A stretch of DNA of 9,428 nt from Acidobacteriota bacterium (GTDB lineage: Bacteria > Acidobacteriota > Terriglobia > Terriglobales > Acidobacteriaceae), in the NCBI GenBank assembly GCA_021798235.1, contig JAJZMO010000306.1, positions 1-9,428 on the forward strand, read 5' to 3'. Positions 1-6,512 of this stretch are shown piece after piece. The translations under genes and the position numbers were made by a program. Position 1 is the first letter of the stretch. Every line of letters starts with the position of its first letter. Under the pieces are notes generated by a model, which was not told the DNA's origin, searched no databases, and worked only from the letters and a program-made list of their open reading frames with translations.

Positions 1-1
1 A

Positions 2-22
2 GGCACGGCGGGGAGCCGTGCC
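2..22 (-). terminator. Probable Rho-independent terminator of the PHP gene, cut by the window edge
   Basis: The arms GGCACGGC (2-9) and GCCGTGCC (15-22) form a perfect 8-bp, very GC-rich stem around a 5-nt loop. It lies 28 nt downstream of the stop codon of the minus-strand PHP gene, the position expected of an intrinsic terminator. The T-run that would complete it on the minus strand lies beyond base 1. Only one base (T on the minus strand) is visible, so the call rests on stem and position alone. It could also serve a convergent gene outside the window. Confidence 0.6.
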
Positions 23-50
23 GGGGTGTTGTGAATCCAGAGGTTGGTGC

Positions 51-1229
51 TCAGGCGGTTTCGTCGCCGAGGCGGTATTTGAGATCCTGGGCGTCGCTCC
101 AGGCGAGGCGGAGGCCCTTGGAGAGTGTTCCGGTGCCCATGGCGCGGACGATGCGGATGCCGTAGTGCATGTACCAGGGGGCGCGTCCGGTGGGCCACAT
201 CTGATTGAGGCTGCGCATGGAGCCGTCCTTGTCGGGATGGAAGACGCGTTCGTCCCAGAGGCGCGAGCCCTGCGGGAAGTCCGGGTAGTCGCGGATGGCG
301 TCGAGGGTGGAGGCGAGGACGCGATGCTTCCAGGGTTCGGCGTACTGGGGCATGAACATGACGTGGCTGTGGCCGTCGCGGACCTCGTGGACGAACTCGG
401 TGAAGGTGGAGGCGTTGGTGAGGTTGACGTTGGCGTTGGGTTCGCAGCCGTGGCGGTCGCCGCCGGAGATGAGGAGCATGTTCCACTTTTCGGCGAGGTG
501 CTTGACGCGGCGGTTTTCTTCCCAGTTGCGGAGGCCGTTGAGCTCGAGGGCGTGGATGAACTGGCGGTTCTGGGTGAGGAACTCGTTGACGCGCTGGTGA
601 GCCTTTTCGCGGCCGATGAGGTAGAGGTCCCACTCGGGGTGGTTGAAGATGATGAGGGTATCGGGGAGCGCGTGGAGGGCGTCGAGGAGTTCGGTGAGGC
701 GAGGCGCGCTGGGATTCCGGGTGTATTCGGAGAGGGTGTCCATCCAGGTTACTGCCTGGTCGCTGGGCAGGTTGTGGACGCCGATGTGGAAGGCCTGATC
801 GCCGCCGAAGGGGGCTGTCCACTCGAGCGAGAGCGGGATTTGGCGGGCGGCGGGAACGTTGCGCAGGAGCAGCGGCGCCTGGATGCTGTCGTGGTCGGTG
901 ATGGAGACGAGCGCATTGAGTCCGAGCTTGTTCTGGATCTGCTTGCTTTCGAGCTCGTAGGCAAGGATGGGCGTGAGGGGCGGTGTCCAGTAGGCGCGCG
1001 AGTACTGGACCTGGACGCCGTAGTCGTCCCGGGCGCCGTTTTCAGCCCTTTCGAGCCAGGGGCGCAGGAAGGGGAACTGAGCGCCCCAGTTGGCTACGAA
1101 GTCGAGGGTTTCCTTCGACTGGTTGGTGTGGCTGTGAAGCGAAACGCCGGTTTTGCAGGCTCCCGCAGCTTTCGTGTCTTTCCAGAAATAAGAGATTTTT
1201 TGCGATCCCGCCATATCTCTATCCCCCAT
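51..1229 (-). CDS. PHP-superfamily metal-dependent hydrolase (putative phosphoesterase)
   Basis: A 392-aa protein with the full set of PHP-type metal ligands in order: LHSHT (H32, H34), TDHDS (D112, H113), the Glu of SLEWT (E136), FHIGVH (H148), NHPEWD (H197) and GGDRHG (D258, H260). PHP proteins are trinuclear or dinuclear metal phosphoesterases, as in histidinol phosphatase and DNA polymerase proofreading domains; the substrate here cannot be read from sequence. No signal peptide or membrane segment is seen, so it is probably cytosolic. Residues about 285-392 lie beyond the last metal motif, match nothing I recognise, and are Trp/Tyr/Arg-rich. The start is the first in-frame ATG (1229); ATG 1214 (387 aa), preceded by GGGGGA, is an equal alternative. 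It is the last gene of the minus-strand block, 92 nt after the LOG gene and just before a hairpin terminator. Class confidence is high; exact function is unknown. Confidence 0.85.
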   Translation of the reverse strand: MGDRDMAGSQKISYFWKDTKAAGACKTGVSLHSHTNQSKETLDFVANWGAQFPFLRPWLERAENGARDDYGVQVQYSRAYWTPPLTPILAYELESKQIQNKLGLNALVSITDHDSIQAPLLLRNVPAARQIPLSLEWTAPFGGDQAFHIGVHNLPSDQAVTWMDTLSEYTRNPSAPRLTELLDALHALPDTLIIFNHPEWDLYLIGREKAHQRVNEFLTQNRQFIHALELNGLRNWEENRRVKHLAEKWNMLLISGGDRHGCEPNANVNLTNASTFTEFVHEVRDGHSHVMFMPQYAEPWKHRVLASTLDAIRDYPDFPQGSRLWDERVFHPDKDGSMRSLNQMWPTGRAPWYMHYGIRIVRAMGTGTLSKGLRLAWSDAQDLKYRLGDETA

Positions 1230-1321
1230 GTACTTCGCTACCAGTATCCATGAGCGAGATGAACGCCAGATGACCGGACGGCGAAATGAGCGCAAATTTC
1301 GATGCTGTAACCATTTGATTA

Positions 1322-2278
1322 TTACCTTCGCGTGTGAGCGATCTCGGGGAGTTCCATTTCGCCCTCGCGCCAGAGTTCTTCCCGTTCGAGGTGGTTGTGA
1401 ATGAGACCATCTCGCAAGAGAGTAAAGGCTTCTTCCGGGGTATCCGCGAACTGAAAGAGCTGCCGGTCCTTCGGAGAGATGGAGCCTTTCTGGACGAGGA
1501 CATCCAGGTCGATCACCTGCTTCCAGTATGACGAGCCATAAACGACAATGCCGATCTTTTTGGCGAGCTTGTTCGTTTGAGAGAGCGTGAGGATCTCGAA
1601 CATTTCGTCGAGCGTGCCAAATCCTCCCGGAAAGACTACTAGCGCCTTGGCCAAATAGGCAAACCAGTATTTTCGCATGAAGAAGTAGTGGAACTCGAAA
1701 TTGAGGGCGGGTGTGATGTATCGATTGGGCTGCTGCTCGAAGGGAAGGCGAATGTTGAGGCCGATGGTTTTGCCGCCGGCCTCGAATGCGCCGCGGTTGG
1801 CGGCTTCCATGATGCCGGGCCCGCCGCCGGAGGTGACGACGAAGCGGTGGCGGTGGGATTTGAGGCCCATGCTCCATTCAGTGAGGAGGTGAGCGAGCTT
1901 GCGTGCGTCCTCGTAGTAGCGGGCCATTTCGACGGCGGCCTCGGCGCGGCGGAGGCGGAGTGGGCTGACGCCGGCGCGACCTTCGCGGGCGCGGGCGGGC
2001 TGTTCCTCGGGCGGTGCTGGGCGCTGAGAGCCTGTATTTTCAAGGAGTTCCAGTTCATGGGCGGCATCATCGAGGGCGCGGAAACGGGCGGAGCCGAAGA
2101 AAACGACGGTGTCCTGGATGCGCTCGTGGCGGAAGCGGGCGAGCGGCTCGGAGTATTCGGCGAGGATGCGGACGATGCGGCCGTCGGAGCTGTTGAGGAA
2201 GCCGGGATTTTCGTAGGCCAGCGGAGCAGAGGCGAGCGGCTGAGGAGGGTCCAGGGGGATGAGTTCATCATTCGACAT
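1322..2278 (-). CDS. LOG-family (TIGR00730) nucleotide 5'-monophosphate phosphoribohydrolase
   Basis: A 318-aa Rossmann-fold protein of the LOG / 'lysine decarboxylase-like' family. It shows VVFFGSAR (58-65), the nucleotide-binding GGGPGIMEAANRGA (151-164), the MRK motif (201-203) and the signature PGGFGTLDE (217-225). In characterised LOG and PpnN proteins the Arg and the final Glu act in cleaving the N-glycosidic bond of nucleoside monophosphates to base plus ribose 5-phosphate. A charged, Pro/Ala/Arg-rich stretch (about 80-112) is inserted before the first long helix. The product is probably cytosolic. ATG 2278 lies 4 nt after the TGA of the upstream membrane-protein gene; ATG 2293 (323 aa) overlaps that stop by 11 nt. 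Neither has a strong ribosome site, and either implies translational coupling. True lysine decarboxylase activity is unlikely, since that old name is a misannotation. In vivo substrate is not determinable here. Confidence 0.9.
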   Translation of the reverse strand: MSNDELIPLDPPQPLASAPLAYENPGFLNSSDGRIVRILAEYSEPLARFRHERIQDTVVFFGSARFRALDDAAHELELLENTGSQRPAPPEEQPARAREGRAGVSPLRLRRAEAAVEMARYYEDARKLAHLLTEWSMGLKSHRHRFVVTSGGGPGIMEAANRGAFEAGGKTIGLNIRLPFEQQPNRYITPALNFEFHYFFMRKYWFAYLAKALVVFPGGFGTLDEMFEILTLSQTNKLAKKIGIVVYGSSYWKQVIDLDVLVQKGSISPKDRQLFQFADTPEEAFTLLRDGLIHNHLEREELWREGEMELPEIAHTRR

Positions 2279-2282
2279 AGGT

Positions 2283-2618
2283 TCATCTTTCATGGTGGTG
2301 AATGGCTTCCGAGAGCGCAATCCAGGCATTCAAGATGCCGAGGCCGGAAACGAGGCCGCGGGTGATGCCGCTGAACGCAATTTTTGCGAGTGGTGCGTAG
2401 TAGAGGAGCAGGCGGTTGTCTGTCCAGAAATGGGTCCAGGGCAGTGCGAGGACGACGACGCCGACGTAGAGGCGGACCATGACGCGAAGGAAGAACTCGG
2501 CGCGGACGAGCCAGGGGGGAGCCGAGCTGGAATGGGAAACCGAGCCTTGCGAGTTATCCGGTGAAAACAGGTTCGGCGATGGCGGCATAGAGATAGATCG
2601 GGGGCGGCAGATGGCCAC
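2283..2618 (-). CDS. Small conserved-looking membrane protein, function unknown
   Basis: A 111-aa protein I do not recognise by family. After a polar, Ser/Pro-rich N-terminus (about 1-38) comes a charged-hydrophobic segment, then a clear membrane span around residues 42-61 (FFLRVMVRLYVGVVVLALPW). A second, weaker hydrophobic stretch (about 72-104, rich in Gly, Ala, Ile and Leu) is followed by a short His/Glu/Arg tail. Two membrane passes is the simplest reading. The start is GTG 2618, chosen because AAGGA sits 5 nt upstream; the internal ATG 2588 has no ribosome site. Its TGA is 4 nt before (or 11 nt inside) the LOG start, so the two genes are very probably co-translated. It lies 111 nt after the GH2 gene. 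It may anchor or assist the LOG product, but that is inference from coupling only. Confidence 0.7.
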   Translation of the reverse strand: MAICRPRSISMPPSPNLFSPDNSQGSVSHSSSAPPWLVRAEFFLRVMVRLYVGVVVLALPWTHFWTDNRLLLYYAPLAKIAFSGITRGLVSGLGILNAWIALSEAIHHHER

Positions 2619-2628
2619 CCCTTTCCTT
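2619..2628 (-). promoter_or_regulatory. Ribosome binding site deciding a GTG start
   Basis: On the minus strand the bases before GTG 2618 read AAGGAAAGGG. AAGGA lies 5 nt from the start codon. It is the clearest Shine-Dalgarno sequence before any gene in this window and decides the GTG over the downstream ATG 2588. Confidence 0.65.
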
Positions 2629-2649
2629 TTTTCAAGCTAACACAGAGGG

Positions 2650-2698
2650 GAGTTGCCGGTTTTCAGCCCCCAGTCCCCAGTTGGCGGTCGTAGGTTGC
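2650..2698 (+). repeat. Heptad repeat tract C (seven 7-nt units)
   Basis: Seven consecutive 7-nt units with a shared phase: GAGTTGC, CGGTTTT, CAGCCCC, CAGTCCC, CAGTTGG, CGGTCGT and AGGTTGC. Consensus is roughly (C/G/A)(A/G)GTNNN with CAGTCCC at the centre. It fills most of the spacer between the GH2 stop and the small membrane-protein start. It is the shortest of three such tracts in the window, in the same orientation as the other two, and it lacks their conserved TTTGGAG hairpin. Confidence 0.7.
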
Positions 2699-2713
2699 CA
2701 ATGGAGGACTGGG
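2669..2713 (-). other. Imperfect 45-nt hairpin downstream of the GH2 gene
   Basis: CCCAGTCC (2669-2676) and GGACTGGG (2706-2713) are perfect 8-bp complements. Inside them TTGGC (2681-2685) pairs with GCCAA (2697-2701), leaving an 11-nt loop and a small mismatched internal segment. One arm is made of the heptad repeat; the other lies just after the GH2 stop (17 nt away). There is no T-run after it on the minus strand, so it is not a standard terminator. It could protect the 3' end of the GH2 message or partly attenuate reading into the downstream genes. Confidence 0.45.
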
Positions 2714-2729
2714 AGCGGATCGTGTGCGG

Positions 2730-5700
2730 CTACTGCGTCGCGACGGGGATGGTGCGCTGGGTAAGGTTCCAGGCGCGGAGGGTGAGGTGCGGGGCGGAAG
2801 TGGCAGCCGTGGCCGGGTACTGAATGGTAACGGTGCGGCTTTCGCCGGGGAGCAGGGAAACGTAGTTGTTGCTGTAGTAGGCCGGGAGGATGCGATGTCC
2901 GGAGGCGTCGAGGAGGGTGAGCTTCTGCTGGAGGACGACATCGGAGCCGGTGTTCTGGAGGTGGACGGTGACGGTGTCGGAGCCCTTGGCATGGGTCCAG
3001 GAGGCGGAAGCGGTGATGGTGGCCTGGGGCAGGCGGTCGAGGGCGCGATAGTCGGCCATATCGGCGGCGAGCCAGTAAAGGTTGCGCGAGAGGAGCCTGC
3101 CGGAGGGTGTGGTGAGGGTGAGCTCGATGAGGGCGACGCCATGGGCCCTGGCTTCATACTCGGGGAGGCTGATGGTCAAGGCTTTGACGACGCGGTTGGA
3201 GGGGCTGGCTACCTGAGCCGTGGGCACCTGCTGGAAGAGCGGCTGATTGGTGAGCGAGTACGCGTGGACGGCGACGGTGAGGGATGGGTAGGAGTGGAGG
3301 GTGGTGTTGAGGACCTGCACGTTTCCGTTGGAGAGATCGAGCTGGACGTGGAGGGGCTGAAGGGCTTCCTTGACGCCGTAGTAGGAGGCCTGGGCGCTGT
3401 AGTCGTAGTTGTAGATCTCCCACATATTGCTGGGCCAGGCGGGATGGGTCATCCAGAGGAGGCGACCGCTGTTGGGCTGCCAGAGATGGGCGTCCATGCC
3501 TTCGAAGATGGCGCGGTGGTCGACGTAGTTGAGCATCTGGGCCTTGCGTTCGAAGTCGGGGAGGCTGGTGGGCGCGCCGAACATGGCCTGGATGGCTGCC
3601 ATGAAGGGATGGGTGTTGCCGTTTCCGCCCTGGTGCCAGTCATGGTAGGCCCAGACGTCGTCGATGGGCCACTGGTCGGGCTTGGGGGTCCACGCCTTGA
3701 AGGATTCGAGGGTGGACATGGAGGGTGTGCCGGTTTCCATGGAGAAGCCGCGGTTGAGTTTGGTGTAGTAGAGAACCGGATTCTGCCATTGGTAGGGGCC
3801 GCTGACCTGGAGGTTGACCTGGTTGGAGCTGCCTGTGTAGTAGCGAGTGCCGTCGAGGGTGCGAACGAGCTTATCGAGGCCGGTGTTGATGATGGGCTGG
3901 GGGACGCCTTCATTGCGTCCGCACCAGGCCACGATGGAGGGGTGATTGCGGAAGCGGAGGATGACGTCGCGGGCATTTTTGAGGAAGAGGGCTGGGTTTT
4001 CCGGCTCGATATTGCTGTTCTGTGTGGATTCCCAGAAGTCGTTCCAGATCATGATGCCGTATTTGTCAGCGAGGTCGTAGAAGGTCTTTTCAGTGTCCTG
4101 GCCCTGCCAGTTGCGGATGATGTCGATGCCGGCCTTCTGTTCGAGCTTGAAGTAGGGTTCGAGGTGGGCCTGGGAGACGTTCTTCATGGCGTCGTCCATG
4201 CCCCAGTTGCCGCCGCGGGCGGGGATGCGGACGCCGTTGACCATGAGGACGAGGAAGGTGCGGGTTCCGGCGTAGTCAGCGGGCGCGGGGCGCAGGGCCG
4301 GCGAGTGCAAGCCGGCGGGAGTGACGGACTCGACCCACTGGTTCCAATCGCTGCGGTATTTGGCCGGATAAAAGGCGGGGTAGGGGCTTTGCGGCGGGAC
4401 CTGCAGGATGCCGCGGTGGGTGAGGTTGATGACGGGCGCGGCGGCAACATCGCCGCGAGAGGGGTCATAGATGAACTGCTTGAGCTGGCCGTCGGGAGTC
4501 ATGAGGCCGAGGACATAACTGACCTCGCGAATGCCGAAGTGGAGCTGCTTTGTGTCTGAAACAGTGCGACCGGTGGAGACGGTGAGCGTGAGGCGGTAGA
4601 GGTTGGGCTTGCCGTATCCGTTGGGCCACCAGAGGTGCGGATTGTGGATGGCGAGCTGGGGGTATTCGGCGGGAGTGAACGAGACGGTGGTTTCGCCGGG
4701 CGGGAGGGTGACGGATTTCCTGATGGAGACGCCCTGGAAGCTGGCGCTGAGGGTGGCGTGGACGGGTGAGCTGGAGTCGTTATTGAGGGGGGCGTTGATG
4801 CGGACGTCGGCGAGGGTGCGGCTGGGCAGGTCGGGCAGGGTGGTGATGATCTGTGGATCGCCTATGTGGACGCTGCCGGTGGCGTGGAGGGTGACCTGTT
4901 GCCAGATGCCGGTGTCGCGGTCGCGGATGGCGGGAATCCAGTCCCAGCCCTCGGTGTCCATAAAGGTTGGGCCGTCGAGCTCCATTATGCCGCCGTTTGC
5001 ACCGGGGCCGCCGAGGACGGACTGCTCTTGCGGGATGCCGGGATGGAAGGGCGGATCGACGTGGACGAGGAGGACGTTTTCGCCGGAGGGTTTGAGGTCG
5101 GCGGTGACGTTGAAGATGCCGCGAATGAAGGCTCCTTTGATGGAGCCGAGGGAATGGTCATTGAGCCAGACGTGAGCGACGTAATTGATGCCGTTAAAGG
5201 TGAGGGTGAACTGGCGGTTGCGCGCGGATCTGGGAGTGGGGAAGGTGGTGCGGTACCAGTAGTCCTGTTTGTTGAGGGACTCGGGGATGGCCATGTTGTT
5301 GAGGCCGTAATAAGGATTGGGGTAGATGCCGCGATCGACCATGGTGGTGAGGACGGTTCCGGGGACAGTTGCGGCGAGCCAGCTGGCGGTGCTGAAGCCC
5401 GGAGCGCCGATCTGGGCGGCGGTGGCGTCAACTTTGGGCGCGGCTTGGAGGTACCAGTCGCCGATGGTCCAGGTGTTGTGGCCGGTGGGTGTGAGCCGCG
5501 GGCGATGCGCGGGCAGGGGTTGAGCGACGGGTTTGGAAAACGGCGCTTTGCTGTGGGGTTCCTGCTGCGGGCTTTGGGGTTCGCGGTAGCCGGTCCACTG
5601 AAACCTCTGGATGGGCCAGTCCTTGGAGCCGCGGAAGAAGTCGACAATGTCGAGGTGCTTGCGCTGGTGGGCGAGAGTGGCGAGGTCGCCGGCGCTGAGG

Positions 5701-6302
5701 GCGTGGCGCAGGAGGGTGAAGCCTTCGACTTTGCCGCCGTAGTGCGCGAAGCCGGCGGGCAGGTGATTGGCGGGCGCGAGCGAGATCTGGGGTTTGACGC
5801 TGCCGAGCAGGAGGGTTCCGGAGCCGGCGAGGGAGCCATCAAAGTAGACGCGGAAGGTCTTGTCGCCGTCGAAGGTGGCCGCGATGAAGTGCCAGGAGCC
5901 GGGCGTGATGGTGGTTCCGGCGGGCAGCGGGAAGCGGAGGGAATTGTCGGGGCCGTCCCAGAGGATGACGGCATTGCTCGAGGCGGCGAGCATGCGGGAG
6001 TATTCGTCAGACGTGGAGCCGAGGCCGCCAATGAGCGCTGGCTCGGTGAGCGGGAGGTTGGGCTGGATCCATGCATAGAGGGTCCAGGGGGCGCTGGCCA
6101 TCTGGACGGTGTCGTGCTCCTCGATGGGGTAGTTGAGGCCGATGCCGCCCTGGAGGAAGATGGCGTTCCAGGGGCCATAGTGGGGCGGATTGTTGGTGGT
6201 GGGGGTGACGTAGGTCTGCGCGAGGGCGGCAGGTGGTAGCGATATCAGAATGGCTGCGGCAAAAAGGGCGGTGCGTAGACGCGCCGGAAGAAGAAGTTTC
6301 AT
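2730..6302 (-). CDS. Secreted GH2-family glycoside hydrolase with N-terminal LamG-like domain (exo-glucosaminidase/mannosidase clan)
   Basis: 1190 aa. Signal peptide 1-28, likely cut at ALA|QT, so exported. Residues about 55-215 look like a LamG/concanavalin-type jelly roll (PWTLYAWI, GSWHFIAATFDG, FRVYFDG). The GH2 part follows: sugar-binding domain about 275-480 (NPYYGLNNMAIPE, YWYRTTF, GWDWIPAIRDRDTGIWQ), Ig-like domain about 480-595 (LWWPNGYGKPNLY, FGIREV), TIM barrel about 685-960 (NGVRIPARGGNWGMDD, IIRNWQGQ, IMIWNDFW), then two C-terminal Ig-like domains. Likely acid/base is E798 in GRNEG; likely nucleophile is E856 in SMETG. From E856 onward (APTSLPDFERKAQ, QASYYGVKEALQPLHVQ) it strongly resembles CsxA-type exo-beta-D-glucosaminidases as I recall them, but Asn-Glu replaces their Ser-Asp acid/base pair. 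About 80 extra residues lie before the barrel. Specificity (glucosaminidase, mannosidase or other) is therefore open. ATG 6302 is the first in-frame ATG after a stop; its ribosome site is weak. Confidence 0.9.
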   Translation of the reverse strand: MKLLLPARLRTALFAAAILISLPPAALAQTYVTPTTNNPPHYGPWNAIFLQGGIGLNYPIEEHDTVQMASAPWTLYAWIQPNLPLTEPALIGGLGSTSDEYSRMLAASSNAVILWDGPDNSLRFPLPAGTTITPGSWHFIAATFDGDKTFRVYFDGSLAGSGTLLLGSVKPQISLAPANHLPAGFAHYGGKVEGFTLLRHALSAGDLATLAHQRKHLDIVDFFRGSKDWPIQRFQWTGYREPQSPQQEPHSKAPFSKPVAQPLPAHRPRLTPTGHNTWTIGDWYLQAAPKVDATAAQIGAPGFSTASWLAATVPGTVLTTMVDRGIYPNPYYGLNNMAIPESLNKQDYWYRTTFPTPRSARNRQFTLTFNGINYVAHVWLNDHSLGSIKGAFIRGIFNVTADLKPSGENVLLVHVDPPFHPGIPQEQSVLGGPGANGGIMELDGPTFMDTEGWDWIPAIRDRDTGIWQQVTLHATGSVHIGDPQIITTLPDLPSRTLADVRINAPLNNDSSSPVHATLSASFQGVSIRKSVTLPPGETTVSFTPAEYPQLAIHNPHLWWPNGYGKPNLYRLTLTVSTGRTVSDTKQLHFGIREVSYVLGLMTPDGQLKQFIYDPSRGDVAAAPVINLTHRGILQVPPQSPYPAFYPAKYRSDWNQWVESVTPAGLHSPALRPAPADYAGTRTFLVLMVNGVRIPARGGNWGMDDAMKNVSQAHLEPYFKLEQKAGIDIIRNWQGQDTEKTFYDLADKYGIMIWNDFWESTQNSNIEPENPALFLKNARDVILRFRNHPSIVAWCGRNEGVPQPIINTGLDKLVRTLDGTRYYTGSSNQVNLQVSGPYQWQNPVLYYTKLNRGFSMETGTPSMSTLESFKAWTPKPDQWPIDDVWAYHDWHQGGNGNTHPFMAAIQAMFGAPTSLPDFERKAQMLNYVDHRAIFEGMDAHLWQPNSGRLLWMTHPAWPSNMWEIYNYDYSAQASYYGVKEALQPLHVQLDLSNGNVQVLNTTLHSYPSLTVAVHAYSLTNQPLFQQVPTAQVASPSNRVVKALTISLPEYEARAHGVALIELTLTTPSGRLLSRNLYWLAADMADYRALDRLPQATITASASWTHAKGSDTVTVHLQNTGSDVVLQQKLTLLDASGHRILPAYYSNNYVSLLPGESRTVTIQYPATAATSAPHLTLRAWNLTQRTIPVATQ

Positions 6303-6340
6303 GGAGAGAGCGCTCGCTGGGTCGATTTCGTTGCGATGCC

Positions 6341-6346
6341 ATTATG
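6341..6346 (-). promoter_or_regulatory. Candidate -10 box for the GH2 gene
   Basis: On the minus strand the hexamer reads CATAAT, five of six bases of the sigma70 -10 consensus, 38 nt upstream of ATG 6302. No convincing -35 box is seen 15-19 nt further upstream. The spacer 6303-6512 separates divergent genes, so promoters in both directions are expected here. Confidence 0.3.
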
Positions 6347-6374
6347 CATGAGGGAGGGGATGGGCGCCACTTCA

Positions 6375-6479
6375 TAGTCCCCAGTTGTCAGTCCAAAGTC
6401 CCTAGTCCCCGGTTTTCAGTCCTCAGTATTAAGTTGAAATTGCTGGCAAAGGTTTGGAGCCTTTGCTCACCACTGACAA
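6375..6479 (+). repeat. Intergenic heptad element A
   Basis: Fifteen 7-nt steps in one phase. The first nine are recognisable CAGTNNN-type units (TAGTCCC, CAGTTGT, CAGTCCA, AAGTCCC, TAGTCCC, CGGTTTT, CAGTCCT, CAGTATT, AAGTTGA). The element then passes into a hairpin at 6446-6466 and ends in CTGACAA (6473-6479). It aligns without gaps to element B at an offset of 725 nt, with 73 of 105 positions identical by hand count. It occupies about half of the spacer between the divergent GH2 and KdsC genes. Confidence 0.75.
6446..6466 (+). other. Perfect hairpin in element A
   Basis: Arms GCAAAGG (6446-6452) and CCTTTGC (6460-6466) pair over 7 bp around the loop TTTGGAG. There is no following T-run and no gene ends just upstream on this strand, so a terminator role is unlikely. 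The same loop and nearly the same stem recur in element B. Confidence 0.6.
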
Positions 6480-6512
6480 TCGGCAAATGTGGACAGGCTA
6501 CTGGCAACTACA

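Noticed and set aside
18..1253. Long plus-strand open frame opposite the PHP gene
   Set aside because: Low-complexity Val/Glu/Gly-rich translation, antisense to a protein with a complete metal-ligand set.
1230..1877. Open frame extending the PHP gene upstream through the LOG gene
   Set aside because: Its translation is Arg/His/Pro-rich with no family features and overlaps the well-supported LOG gene; the PHP fold begins only after ATG 1229.
2724..6239. Two long plus-strand open frames opposite the GH2 gene (2724-4559 and 4866-6239)
   Set aside because: They are Gly/Val/Glu/Asp-rich mirror translations of a C-rich third position on the other strand, a common artefact in GC-rich genomes. The GH2 protein explains the whole stretch.
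2730..6302. Naming the GH2 gene csxA
   Set aside because: The acid/base pair differs from the CsxA signature and the protein has extra domains, so substrate specificity cannot be carried over.
6446..6466. Hairpin as intrinsic terminator
   Set aside because: No T-run follows on either strand, and it lies between divergently transcribed genes.
6489..6512. GTG 6489 as an upstream start for the KdsC gene
   Set aside because: TGTGGAC here also occurs just after element B before an unrelated gene, so the segment belongs to the repeated noncoding region; KdsC length also fits ATG 6513 or 6522 better.
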